Positions 52,301 to 59,942 of a stretch of 64,000 nucleotides of DNA are shown piece by piece. The stretch lies in contig CAVWFT010000001.1 in the NCBI GenBank assembly GCA_963754445.1, positions 682,001 through 746,000 of the forward strand. The letters are read 5' to 3'. This DNA is from Bog-473 sp963754445 (GTDB lineage: Bacteria; Actinomycetota; Acidimicrobiia; Acidimicrobiales; RAAP-2). The first letter of the stretch is position 1; the number at the start of each line of letters is the position of its first letter. The notes below the pieces were generated by a model that was not told where the DNA came from, ran no database searches, and saw nothing but the letters and a program-made list of their open reading frames with translations. A program made the position numbers and the translations under genes.

Positions 52301-52740
52301 TCCAGTGGCATCTCCCAATCGGTGGGGTCTGGCGGTGGCTGTCGCTGCACCGAACGGGGGTCGTCAGTCGACCCGCTGTTCGGCGGCACGTCTGTGACGG
52401 CAGCACCCCCACGCAGGAGTCTGAACGTCGGAGTGTCCCCATGACCGGACGCCGGCTCGTCGGCGAGCAGGAGGGCGACGGCGTGTTTGCAGTTCTCCTC
52501 GACCGGGCACGTGCACGCGGACCGGAAGGTCGAGAGTCGACCAGTTCCGGAGCGGGAGATCGTCACCGATGCCACATAGGGCTTCCTGGCGCTTCCCTGC
52601 ACCTCACCGACGACTTGGGTGCCGCCGGGACTCCAGGTGCGTCGGCGCACGGCCCCAGATCGGGCGTAGCTACGTCCTCGGGCCAGTGTCGCCCTGCCGA
52701 CGAGGCGAGCCAGGACTTCTTCATCAGCAGAATCGATCAC
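49372..52740 (-). CDS. SWIM zinc-finger SNF2/RapA-like helicase
   Basis: 1,122 residues. The N-terminal SWIM domain has the CxCx5CxH ligands as C76-x-C78...C84-x-H86 (CTCPVEENCKH). A long middle region carries an SNF2-associated domain. The ATPase core is clear: DDMGLGKTLQALALM is the Walker A (motif I), then VVAPTSVVGNWAAE (Ia), FLDEAQFAKN (II, DEAQ), SGTPLENNLMEL (III), VLELDLNSRHNKVYQ, DNAs motif V LISLKAGGFGLNLTEA, and QAVDRLHRIGQTRKVMVYRL (VI). Bacterial SWIM-SNF2 proteins of this size exist without known partners; they are often near defence genes, but none is seen here. Confidence 0.93.
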   Translation of the reverse strand: MIDSADEEVLARLVGRATLARGRSYARSGAVRRRTWSPGGTQVVGEVQGSARKPYVASVTISRSGTGRLSTFRSACTCPVEENCKHAVALLLADEPASGHGDTPTFRLLRGGAAVTDVPPNSGSTDDPRSVQRQPPPDPTDWEMPLEALLVPEDTEFTDGDASEIGLQFDLVLEQGPSGSGGPGIRVRPVVPGKNGNWVRQGVTWSGLDYFGYGRSKSRRASERLSLVKEFLALGLLSDGRNSYRYTDEVVRLESIHSRRLWDLLGEAEAIDLPLLQAGRNARPVTLLPSAAEVTVDVTRTETGLRVEPRIGTPHQHLPLETSMLIGRPAHGIAWWHETERSSGISEPSGLGLAALSTPVDDSLRRFLRLARVEVPDHDSERFLRMLVPRLRERVEVASSDGSVELPQIRAPKLFLSIKADHAHRLELTWTKSAFGQELREPLWASVRQSRQQVAEDALIQQVAGILNSAPDLFPRSLGRGRMASQTQLEGMHAVRFVNEILPILEAIDGVHIEWIGATPEYREAAAAPVVNLSGSASADNDWFDLTVSVTVGGEAVPFTELFLALAEHRSHLILPSGTYFSLDLAELRELAELIAEARALEETPGGDGIRLNRYQASLWDEFQQLGVATAQISQWEASVRALAGAADRTDHTAPAGLHATLRPYQHVGFNWLVFLFEHGLGGVLADDMGLGKTLQALALMCHTNEKGLSDAPYLVVAPTSVVGNWAAECRKFTPDLHVATVTETGRRRGNSLKEMAAHAHVVITSYSLFRLEYEEYAEITWSGLFLDEAQFAKNRQSQTYQKAKTLPVPFKVAMSGTPLENNLMELWSLLSIAAPGLFSNPDRFVEYYRIPIERQGDDERLAQLRRRIQPLLLRRTKEQVASDLPDKQEQVLELDLNSRHNKVYQTYLQRERQKVLGLLDDMSKNRFAIFRSLTLLRQASLDVTLVDDTHIGVPSTKLDVLMEMLDDIVADGHRVLVFSQFTRFLTLARDRIEAAGIAHCYLDGRTRNRPEVISEFRNGSAPVFLISLKAGGFGLNLTEADYCIILDPWWNPATEAQAVDRLHRIGQTRKVMVYRLVAKDTLEEKVMALKAKKAALFTNIMDGGGFESGAMTASDIRDLLD

Positions 52741-52934
52741 CGCGCACTGTTCTCGATAGTCATGGTGATCCGATGTGCGACAAGCTCAAAAGAGCGCGCC
52801 TGCCGATTCCGACGTACGTCGGGTTGGTGCCTGACCTGCGGCGACGATTCCGAGATACACGTTCGGCGCCAGAGTACCCCAGGGTGGAGCTGATCGAACC
52901 GGGGGCACGAACGCCGGTGCCTTGGGTCGGGTGG

Positions 52935-52963
52935 TTGAAATTGTACTGATCTACTAGTACATT
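52935..52963 (+). promoter_or_regulatory. Promoter and operator of the GntR-ABC operon
   Basis: -35 TTGAAA (52935-52940) and -10 TACATT (52958-52963) are 17 bp apart. An inverted repeat TGTACT...AGTACA (52942-52961, 6-bp arms, 8-bp spacer) lies inside the promoter, the usual arrangement for YtrA-type autorepression. Transcription should start near 52971, the GTG itself. Confidence 0.68.
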
Positions 52964-52970
52964 CGTACGT

Positions 52971-53372
52971 GTGGAGCCGGAGCCATCGATCCAGTTCCGA
53001 CTCGATCGCAAGTCGGGGGTGCCGGCCTACCGCCAGGTGGTCGATCAGGTGCGTCGAGCCGTGCGGCTCGGCATTCTTCGACCCGGAGACCAACTTCCCA
53101 CCGTCCGAGATGTGGTCAAACAGATAGCGATCAATCCCAACACGGTGCATCGCGCCTATCGGGATCTCGAAGCTCAAGGTGTGACCGAAGGCCGCCCCGG
53201 CAGCGGGACGTTCGTGCGGCGTTCGCTCTCCAAAGTGCCGGAGCAGCAGCCACAACTCCAACGCCAGCTCGAGAAGTGGATGCGCACGGCCAGGGCCGCT
53301 GGTCTCGGCGACGAGGCGATCGCGGCGCTGGTGGCGGAGGTAACTGAGTCCTCGAAGAAGGAGGAGACATGA
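52971..53372 (+). CDS. YtrA-subfamily GntR regulator
   Basis: 133 residues from GTG 52971, apparently the first base of the mRNA. The winged helix is complete: GVPAYRQVVDQVRRAVRLGILRPGDQLPTVRDVVKQIAINPNTVHRAYRDLEAQGVTEGRPGSGTFVRR, followed by a short C-terminal helix RAAGLGDEAIAALVAEV, the YtrA-type tail without a large ligand domain. It overlaps the ABC ATPase start by 4 bp (ATGA). The short tail and the gene order match regulators that repress an adjacent ABC transporter under antibiotic or envelope stress. Confidence 0.92.
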   Translation: MEPEPSIQFRLDRKSGVPAYRQVVDQVRRAVRLGILRPGDQLPTVRDVVKQIAINPNTVHRAYRDLEAQGVTEGRPGSGTFVRRSLSKVPEQQPQLQRQLEKWMRTARAAGLGDEAIAALVAEVTESSKKEET

Positions 53373-54283
53373 CGCATTTCGCTGCCCTCGAAGCCAGAGG
53401 GCTGGGTCGTCGCTACGGCACCAAGTGGGGATTGCGGGACTGTTCGCTTTCGGTGCCCGAAGGGTCGATTACCGGTCTCGTCGGCCCCAACGGTGCGGGT
53501 AAATCGACTCTGTTCCGCTTGGCGGCAGGGCTGTCAAGGCCCACGACCGGCACGGTTCGGATCTTCGGTGAACCGGTGGAGCCGAATTCGACCGGCCACC
53601 TCCGTCGGATGGGCTATTTCGATCAACTCAGACCGCTCTATCCAAACCTTCGAGTCGACGAACTACTCCGATTCGGCGAGAAATTCAACGACCAATGGGA
53701 CAACGGGACCGCACTCGAGTGGCTCGACGATCTGGCTATCCCACTCAAGGCGCGGGTCGGGCGCTTGTCCCTGGGTCAGCAAGCGCTCGTCGCGCTCGCT
53801 CTATGCATGGGAAAGAGGCCCGACCTCCTTCTGCTCGACGAACCGGTGGCCAGCCTCGACCCTCTGGCCCGTCGGCAGCTGCTCGAGACGTTGCTCGCCA
53901 CGGTCGCCGAACGGGGTACGACGGTGTTCCTCTCCTCGCACATCATCAGCGAGCTCGAACCTGTCTGCGACCGCTTGATCATCCTCTCGGCCTCCAACGT
54001 CCGAATATCGGGCTCGATCGAAGACCTGCTGGCGGATCATCGGATCATGATCGGTCCACGAGAGGAATCGACTCCATCGGGGGTCGAAGTCGTGTCGTTC
54101 CGACAGGCGGCGACCCAAACGACACTGCTGGTGCGGGGTGTCCCGCCCAGCGCGGGCTCGACCTGGCAGCTCATTCAGCCGGATCTCGATGAGATCGTGC
54201 TCGCCTACCTCTCGCAACGGTCCGATCAGGCAGGTGGGGTCGCGGGCGGCGCTCCGCAGCCGAGCCAGTTGGACCCATCGTGA
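53369..54283 (+). CDS. ABC transporter ATP-binding protein
   Basis: 304 residues. Walker A GPNGAGKST at 39-47, the ABC signature RLSLGQQ near residue 132, Walker B LLLLDEPVASLD near 151 and the switch His in LSSHI near 191 are all intact. A C-terminal extension of about 70 residues after residue 230 is of the kind seen in ABC-2 exporters. The ATGA overlap with the regulator and the GTGA overlap with the permease show tight translational coupling. Confidence 0.94.
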   Translation: MTHFAALEARGLGRRYGTKWGLRDCSLSVPEGSITGLVGPNGAGKSTLFRLAAGLSRPTTGTVRIFGEPVEPNSTGHLRRMGYFDQLRPLYPNLRVDELLRFGEKFNDQWDNGTALEWLDDLAIPLKARVGRLSLGQQALVALALCMGKRPDLLLLDEPVASLDPLARRQLLETLLATVAERGTTVFLSSHIISELEPVCDRLIILSASNVRISGSIEDLLADHRIMIGPREESTPSGVEVVSFRQAATQTTLLVRGVPPSAGSTWQLIQPDLDEIVLAYLSQRSDQAGGVAGGAPQPSQLDPS

Positions 54284-55278
54284 TCTGGCTCGTCTGGCGT
54301 CGCTCCCGGGTGCTCTTCGTCCTGACCATCGTCGCGCTGGCGGGGCTCGGCCTCTGGATGGTGTTGCTCGGCCATGCTCTGGTCGCGGCGACAACGAGTC
54401 ATGCCTGCACGACACCGACGGGTCGATGCCCCGTGTACGCCGGAGCTTTCGCCTTGTCCAACCAGGCCTTGGCACTCAATCTTCTCCTGCTCGCCGTACC
54501 GTGCCTGTTGGGCGTTGTCTTCGGAGCACCACTGGTCGCGGGTGAGCTCGAGCGCAATACCAACCGGCTGGTCTGGACTCAGGGAACGTCGAGGACGAGG
54601 TGGCTCATCGTCAAATGGCTGATCGTCGGTCTGGTCCTCGCCGTGGTCGTCGCCATACTCAGCTTGGTCACCCAATGGTGGACGGGGCACGTCCATGAGC
54701 GGATTTTCCTGAACTTCGGCGAAGGGGCAGGCAACGGGCGCTTGCAGCCACTGTATTTTCCGGTGACCGGTGTGGCCTTCTGTGCCAACACAATCTTCGC
54801 CTTTGCGCTCGGCGCCGCTCTCGGAGCCGTGATCCGCAAGGTGTCGTGGGCCATCGTCGGAACCATCGTCATCTACGCAGCGGTCTCGATCCTGATGGTG
54901 GTCGTCGTACGACCCTCGCTCGCACCGCAGTTATTCGTTCCGTTCCCCGGCATGGTCTCCAACGGGCAAATCGTGAACGAAGGTGTGATGCAGATTCCCG
55001 CCGACGCCTGGAATCTTGGGTCGGGTTTTCGATATGAGGCCAACGTCACCGGCAACGTGTCGGCTGATGCCGTTGCGCAGGCCTGCGAGAACCGCCACCC
55101 CACGCTCTACGAGCCCTACCTCGACTGCCTGCAATCTCACAAGGTGCGGATGGGGGAGTTCTACCAGGCGGGGGATCACTATTGGCCGCTGCAGTGGCGT
55201 GAATCGGGACTTCTCGTCGTAGCATCAGGCCTGCTGTTCGGCGTCACATTGTGGTCAGTCAGGCGGTGGCGGGCCTAA
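54280..55278 (+). CDS. ABC-2-like transporter permease
   Basis: 332 residues from a GTG (MIWLVWRRSRVLFVLTIVALAGLGLWM) overlapping the ATPase stop. About six hydrophobic segments are visible: residues 9-33, 61-89, 110-135, 161-190, 198-215 and 305-325. Between segments 5 and 6 lies a periplasmic stretch with cysteines (QACENRHPTLYEPYLDCL). No recognisable substrate-binding signature. With the ATPase and GntR regulator it is a complete self-regulated YtrA-type export operon, probably for a lipid, peptide or antibiotic. Confidence 0.85.
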   Translation: MIWLVWRRSRVLFVLTIVALAGLGLWMVLLGHALVAATTSHACTTPTGRCPVYAGAFALSNQALALNLLLLAVPCLLGVVFGAPLVAGELERNTNRLVWTQGTSRTRWLIVKWLIVGLVLAVVVAILSLVTQWWTGHVHERIFLNFGEGAGNGRLQPLYFPVTGVAFCANTIFAFALGAALGAVIRKVSWAIVGTIVIYAAVSILMVVVVRPSLAPQLFVPFPGMVSNGQIVNEGVMQIPADAWNLGSGFRYEANVTGNVSADAVAQACENRHPTLYEPYLDCLQSHKVRMGEFYQAGDHYWPLQWRESGLLVVASGLLFGVTLWSVRRWRA

Positions 55279-55393
55279 CCAGAGATCGATGGCCGAAAGC
55301 GGCTGTGAGATGCTCGGGATCACTCTGATGCCGGACCAGTGCTCGTTGTACGGAGAATTTTCCACGGGTCCGTGTCCGATCAGTTCTCGATGA

Positions 55394-56800
55394 TTACCTG
55401 CTGACCACTTTGACGGTGGCAGAGAACACCGCAGACCGTGCACCCGACCCGGGAACGGCGCTGCCCCAACCCAGCGCCACCGTCGTCGGTGAGAGGGTGC
55501 CGATGCCGAAAGTATCGCCTGGAAACACGTTCGCGTCGCCGAACTGTTGCGACACGCGTGTGGCCCCGGAAAGCCAGCCTCCTGCACCGTCGCAGGCACT
55601 GACGGAGAACGTACGGAGGTAGAGGGCGTAACCGAGCGGGTTGTTGCTGCTCAGCCAGGCGACGTAGGCCCTTCCCGATCCGGCGCCGGTGACCTCGACG
55701 ATGTGTGGCACATCCGTCTCGTCCTCGGTGGTCCGGAGAGGAGTCGACCATGTGTGCCCACCGTCGGTCGAGAACGAGATCCAGCCGATGTCCGTCGCTT
55801 GACGTGCGATTTGGCCCTGCGTGTCCCAGGTTGCATAGAGGTTTCCGGCGGAATCGGACGCCAGGGAGACGTCGTTCCACCATTGGGCAATCGTCATCTG
55901 TCCAGCTGCGGCTCCGACCTCCACCGGGTGCGACCATGTCCGTCCTCCGTCGGCGGACGTTGTGAAGTACTCGTTTCCGTTGGCGAGCTTCAACGTCGCA
56001 GGGTCCACCACCTGGTAGCCCTGGTAGAGAACGTCGACGGCGCCGTCCGGGGCAACGGTGACATCGCCCATGTCGGCGCCGCCGTCGGGATAGCCGGGTG
56101 TGACTACGGACATTGGCGAGAAGGTCTTTCCGTCGTCCGTCGAGCTCTGCATCACGACGTTCAGATCACCCTTGACCGCCCAACAGCTCCCGTTCGCACT
56201 ACACCTGGACCCGACCTCCGCGTTCGAGGGGCCGTAGTCCCATGAGACATAGAGCGTTCCGTCTGGGCCGACCGCTATGTAGTCGGCGTCACCCCAGTTG
56301 TGGGTTCCCGATGGTTGGAGAGACTGCTCGATGGCGAAGTTCTGTCCTCCGTCGTGTGACACGTCGATGATCGGGTAGGTCTGGTGATCGATCCTTTTCA
56401 TGAACGCGGCGTAGAGCGTCCCGTCTGGTGCGACGGCGAGCCATGGGTCCCATCCGTTGTTCGAACCAGGAAGCGCCAATGCCGGGGAGTAGCTCTCCCC
56501 GGCATTGGTCGATCGGGCAAAGCCGATTGCGCCATCCCCGTGGCAGCCCTCGAACGCTACATACGTGTCACCGTGAAGAGGGTCCGCTGCCTCAGAGGTG
56601 TCGCCGGTGGTGCCTGGGCAAGCCGCACTGACATCACTGATCGGACCAACGGAGTAGGCGACGCTCGCCGAGGCAGGCTGGGCGTTCGTCCCGGAGGCAT
56701 TTGCCGATGGAACCGAGCCGCCGAACAGGGCCGCGAGAGCGATCCCCGAGAAGAGGGCGGGCGGGGCGATGCGTCGCCGGGTGTTCCTGAACTGCCACAT
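55394..56800 (-). CDS. Secreted BNR/Asp-box beta-propeller protein
   Basis: 468 residues. A signal peptide covers about residues 8-36 (RRIAPPALFSGIALAALFGGSVPSANASG). Repeated Asp-box motifs follow: STNAGESYS, SHDGGQNF, STDDGKTFS, SADGGRTWS and STDGGHTWS, the marks of a six- or seven-bladed beta-propeller as in sialidases. No arginine triad of true sialidases is obvious. GGGGGA before the ATG supports the start. Likely extracellular carbohydrate binding or a structural exoprotein; enzymatic activity not shown. It converges with the ABC permease gene. Confidence 0.82.
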   Translation of the reverse strand: MWQFRNTRRRIAPPALFSGIALAALFGGSVPSANASGTNAQPASASVAYSVGPISDVSAACPGTTGDTSEAADPLHGDTYVAFEGCHGDGAIGFARSTNAGESYSPALALPGSNNGWDPWLAVAPDGTLYAAFMKRIDHQTYPIIDVSHDGGQNFAIEQSLQPSGTHNWGDADYIAVGPDGTLYVSWDYGPSNAEVGSRCSANGSCWAVKGDLNVVMQSSTDDGKTFSPMSVVTPGYPDGGADMGDVTVAPDGAVDVLYQGYQVVDPATLKLANGNEYFTTSADGGRTWSHPVEVGAAAGQMTIAQWWNDVSLASDSAGNLYATWDTQGQIARQATDIGWISFSTDGGHTWSTPLRTTEDETDVPHIVEVTGAGSGRAYVAWLSSNNPLGYALYLRTFSVSACDGAGGWLSGATRVSQQFGDANVFPGDTFGIGTLSPTTVALGWGSAVPGSGARSAVFSATVKVVSR

Positions 56801-57207
56801 GCCGTCCCCCTGTTCCGCCTAGGTCCTCGGCCGGTGAGGCCTGAATGCCAGCCCAACCTTAGGGGCCGCTCATCCCGATCGCCGGGAGGTCAAACCAGGG
56901 GAGAGAGGACGTCGACGGGCGCAACATCTCCGGCGGCACACTCGGACTGAGCCGCCTGCGGAGCGACGGGCGAGCAACTGGTTGTTCATTTGGGCCGGGA
57001 CTGACAGTTGCCCGGCCCGTCGGTTTCCTGAGATGCCGGTGAGTGAATGTTGGCCGAGACGCGGCGAGGTTCTCTTCCTCTCTGGCCGGGCATTCCCGCC
57101 CGCAGCAGCATGCTCCGCCAAGAAGGTCGCATCGGGGAGGGGGGACCCGCTACGGTGCGGCCAACCCGGCAAGCCAGCGGGACGGGGCTCGAGATCGGAG
57201 AGCGACA
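56801..57207. other. Gene-free divergent region
   Basis: 407 bp upstream of both the BNR gene (minus) and the next plus-strand gene. I see no plausible small gene, hairpin or repeat longer than chance. It is presumably two promoters with leaders. Confidence 0.4.
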
Positions 57208-57654
57208 ATGACTTCGAAGTCTGATTTCACCGACGAGGAATGGCGGTTGATCCTCGAGGCGCCACCAAGTGCCGGAATGATCGTGGTCACCGCCCAACGG
57301 GGCGGGTCCTTTCGGGAGACCATCGCCATGGCCAAGGCATACGCCGAGGCGCGTCAACAGCATGGCAAGAGTCAACTTCTCGACGAGATCGTCGCGGCGA
57401 AACCCGAGAGGGATCACACGCACTATCACTCGCTGGAAGAACTCAAGCGACACGGACTGCAATACCTGCGTGATTCGGTCGCCCTGCTCGAGAGCAAGAC
57501 CTCGCCGGAGGAAGTCGACGAGTATCGCCAGTTCATTCTCACGCTGGCGCAGAAGGTCGCGGCCGCCCATCGAGAACACGGTCGAGACGTGAGTGAGGCC
57601 GAGCAGACCGCAATCGACGACATCGCCGAGGCCTTGGGGCTGGGCGTCGGCTAG
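57208..57654 (+). CDS. Conserved actinobacterial hypothetical protein
   Basis: 148 residues from the ATG at 57208 (GGAGAG upstream). It opens MTSKSDFTDEEWRLILEAPPSAGMIVVTAQRGGSFRETIAMAKAYAEARQQHG and continues LDEIVAAKPERDHTHYHSLEELKRHGLQYLRDSVALLESKTSPEEVDEYRQF. I know close relatives of this pattern from actinobacterial genomes without a named function. It is all-helical, charged and soluble, with no membrane segment. It stands upstream of the ArsR operon. Confidence 0.78.
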   Translation: MTSKSDFTDEEWRLILEAPPSAGMIVVTAQRGGSFRETIAMAKAYAEARQQHGKSQLLDEIVAAKPERDHTHYHSLEELKRHGLQYLRDSVALLESKTSPEEVDEYRQFILTLAQKVAAAHREHGRDVSEAEQTAIDDIAEALGLGVG

Positions 57655-57760
57655 ATCCCACATCGAGGGCGCCAAGCCCTGAACGAAGGATTGGTCAGCA
57701 CATAGCCCCGTCCCCGGCTGACCCCAGCGTCGACGACCGGGACGCGGACGCCCAAGGCGG

Positions 57761-57796
57761 TTGCGTTCCGTGACTGTAAGTAGTAACTTACCGTTA
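57761..57796 (+). promoter_or_regulatory. Promoter and palindromic operator of the ArsR operon
   Basis: -35 TTGCGT (57761-57766), a 17-bp spacer and -10 TAACTT (57784-57789). A perfect palindrome GTAAGT-AGTA-ACTTAC at 57776-57791 overlaps the -10; an extra ACTTAC half-site lies at 57803-57808. Transcription should start near 57796-57797, the GTG of the ArsR gene. Confidence 0.68.
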
Positions 57797-58132
57797 GTGA
57801 AGACTTACGGAAGATCGCCGCTCGGAGTCTTGGCCGACCCCACCCGTCTCGCCATCTTCGAGATGCTCGCCGAGCAGCAGTCGATGGCCGTCGGAGAACT
57901 TGCATCGCGGTTGCCCGTGTCACGGCCGGCCGTCTCCCAGCATCTGAAGGTCCTGAAGAGCGTGGGCCTCGTGGCGGACAGCCCCGATGGAACCCGGCGC
58001 ATCTACCACGTCGACCCGTCGGGCGTTGCCGAGTTGCGTACCTATCTGGAGCGCTTCTGGAACCTGGCGCTGGCGTCGTTCAAAGCTGTAGTCGAAGACA
58101 CAGGAGGAACCAGTGACATCTCAAGCCAGTGA
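57797..58132 (+). CDS. ArsR-family regulator
   Basis: 111 residues from GTG 57797, which coincides with the predicted transcript start, so a leaderless mRNA. The winged helix is LGVLADPTRLAIFEMLAEQQSMAVGELASRLPVSRPAVSQHLKVLKSVGLVADSPDGTRRIYHVDP. It has no metal-binding cysteines, as in the subgroup that partners with SRPBCC (AHSA1) proteins. It overlaps the next gene by 20 bp. The GTAAGTAnnnACTTAC palindrome in its promoter is probably its own operator. Confidence 0.92.
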   Translation: MKTYGRSPLGVLADPTRLAIFEMLAEQQSMAVGELASRLPVSRPAVSQHLKVLKSVGLVADSPDGTRRIYHVDPSGVAELRTYLERFWNLALASFKAVVEDTGGTSDISSQ

Positions 58133-58604
58133 CACGGCCGTGCAGACTTCCGTGGTCGTCTCGGCGTCTCAAGAGCATGCGTTCTCGGTGTTCACCGAGG
58201 GCATCGGGACTTGGTGGCCGCCCGAGCACCACATCCTTCAAGGTCAGCTGGCCGAGATGGTCTTCGAGCCGCAGGTCGGCGGGTCGGTGTACGACCGAGC
58301 CACCGATGGAACCGAATGCCGCTGGGGTCGGGTACTTGCATACGAACCGCCGCATCGGTTCGTGATCACCTGGAACATCAATCTGCAGTGGCAACTCGAA
58401 TCCGATCTCGAGAAGGTGAGTGAGATCGAGGTGACCTTCATCGCTGAAAATGAGACCACGACGCGGGTCGAACTCGTTCACCGCAATCTCGAGCGGCACG
58501 GCCCCGGCTGGGAACAGATGCGCGACGGCGTTGGGTCACCGGACGGATGGCCGCTGGGGCTGGCTCGGTTCGCCGAGCAGGCGGCGACACACCACACCGC
58601 TTAG
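58113..58604 (+). CDS. SRPBCC/AHSA1-like protein
   Basis: 163 residues. It opens VQTSVVVSASQEHAFSVFTEGIGTWWPPEHHILQ, the typical first strand and helix of SRPBCC proteins with the WWP motif, followed by EPQVGGSVYDRATDGTECRWGRVLAYEPPHRFVITWNI. AGGAGG lies before the GTG. These small proteins bind hydrophobic ligands or act with Hsp90-like partners; in ArsR-linked operons their role is poorly defined. Co-transcribed with the ArsR gene and followed by a YCII protein. Confidence 0.9.
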   Translation: MTSQASDTAVQTSVVVSASQEHAFSVFTEGIGTWWPPEHHILQGQLAEMVFEPQVGGSVYDRATDGTECRWGRVLAYEPPHRFVITWNINLQWQLESDLEKVSEIEVTFIAENETTTRVELVHRNLERHGPGWEQMRDGVGSPDGWPLGLARFAEQAATHHTA

Positions 58605-58616
58605 GTCGGTCGGTAC

Positions 58617-58916
58617 ATGACGACATACGTCTTTCGGCTGCAGGCCCCCCGCACGACGTTTGCTCTGGATATGGACGACCGAGAGCGGGAGATAATGGAA
58701 AGGCACGCAGCACATTGGCGGCCTTGGATCGATTCTGGCCAAATGGTGGTCTTCGGACCGGTCTTGAGCGAGTCGGGATCGTGGGGACTGGGCGTTGTGG
58801 AGGCCGAGGACGAAGATGAGCTCCGTGCCTTCGCCGAACTGGATCCGGTCGTGACAACGCGAACGGCCACGATCGAGATCGGCACGATGTTGGCGGGATT
58901 CATTCGTCGGAGCTGA
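58617..58916 (+). CDS. YCII-family protein
   Basis: 99 residues. It opens YVFRLQAPRTTFALDMDDREREIMERHAAHWRPWIDSGQMVVFGPV and has the ferredoxin-like YCII pattern with a conserved His in RHAAHW and Asp in DPVVTTRTATIEIG. YCII proteins often occur in operons with ArsR and SRPBCC genes. Nothing specifies a reaction. Likely the third gene of the ArsR operon, 12 bp after the second. Confidence 0.87.
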   Translation: MTTYVFRLQAPRTTFALDMDDREREIMERHAAHWRPWIDSGQMVVFGPVLSESGSWGLGVVEAEDEDELRAFAELDPVVTTRTATIEIGTMLAGFIRRS

Positions 58917-59135
58917 CCAGTCGGCGCCGATTCACCAGTACTCGCCTCGTGAATTCGGTCCGAGGACAGCGCCGCCTGCGGGGGTGGCTTTCCGGGCACG
59001 GCCTGTCCAGCGGAGGACAGTTATTGGGTTCAGCCGTCTCCGTGCCTGCCCGTGTGCATGACCCTGGCAGTGCAGGATCCCGCCCTGAGTCTGGACGAGG
59101 CCTGCGCCCGTGGAGTGGCCGTCCCGTGTTCCTCT

Positions 59136-59942
59136 TTAGCCCATGCGAGCGATCGCAAGGGCCGAGGCAAAAAGGACCACACCCCAAGACATGGCGAGAA
59201 GGGCGCGCTCGAGAGGCGCCAAGAGCATCCGCTCGTCGATCGGCATGTCCTCGCCGCTCGCCAGCTTGATCTGCCCTTCTACCGCCGTGCTGCGCCTGCG
59301 GATGAGCCTTGCCCGCGTACTGAGTTGGCGCTGCGCAACTGACAGCGCAAACGCCGCAATTGCCGCGATCACGGGACTGACGGACAGGCGATCCGTCTGG
59401 GCTACGTAAGCGACAAGTACGGGGAAAGAACCCCACGCCAAAGCGAAGCCCGCATCGTTGTGGATCACCCCACCAAACAGCTCGAAATTGTAGGCGACGA
59501 CAAGAAGAGGGCCCAGCACCAAGAAGGGGATCAGGGCCCAACCGACACGGGAGACGCCGACGATACCAAGGGCTACCGCTGCGGCAAGTCCCACCGCAGT
59601 AGTGGCCACGAGGACCCCAGCCGGGATGCGAGTTCCGAGGGGCCGGCCGTTCAGTTCGTCGAGCGCGTGCGCAGCCAGACCCACCGCGAAGAAGAATGCC
59701 AAAAGTGTGGCCACCAAGCGCGTCGCGTTGACAGTTGGCGCAAGGCAAGCGCCGATCACGACGTAGGCCAAATGCCATGCCGTGTAGGGCGGATGGAGCA
59801 GCGTCCACCAATCGTGCCAGCCGCCGCGACGGGCGGCGTAGAAGGCCGGTCGTCTTTCTCTGGGATCTTCGGCAGCTGACTCTCCGCGCTGAGGCTCGGT
59901 CGGCGTTTCATCGCTGCCGCCTTGTGGATGCCCCTCAGTCAC
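59136..59942 (-). CDS. UbiA-like membrane protein
   Basis: 268 residues, about eight hydrophobic segments. The first helix region carries LHPPYTAWHLAYVVIGACLAP, then AHALDELNGRPLGTRI in place of the NDxxDxxxD motif of UbiA prenyltransferases, and later VAYNFELFGGVIHNDAGFALAWGSFPVLVAYVAQ, resembling the second motif and the FGPLxVxGxYYVQ strand of MenA. The Asp-rich motifs are degenerate, so catalysis may differ or be lost. The GTG start overlaps the upstream methyltransferase stop by 8 bp. Confidence 0.65.
   Translation of the reverse strand: MTEGHPQGGSDETPTEPQRGESAAEDPRERRPAFYAARRGGWHDWWTLLHPPYTAWHLAYVVIGACLAPTVNATRLVATLLAFFFAVGLAAHALDELNGRPLGTRIPAGVLVATTAVGLAAAVALGIVGVSRVGWALIPFLVLGPLLVVAYNFELFGGVIHNDAGFALAWGSFPVLVAYVAQTDRLSVSPVIAAIAAFALSVAQRQLSTRARLIRRRSTAVEGQIKLASGEDMPIDERMLLAPLERALLAMSWGVVLFASALAIARMG

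Noticed and set aside
58900..59811. 303-residue open frame overlapping the UbiA-like gene
   Set aside because: Cys/Arg/Gly-rich composition without strand or helix periodicity; it is a shadow of the real membrane-protein frame at 59136-59942.
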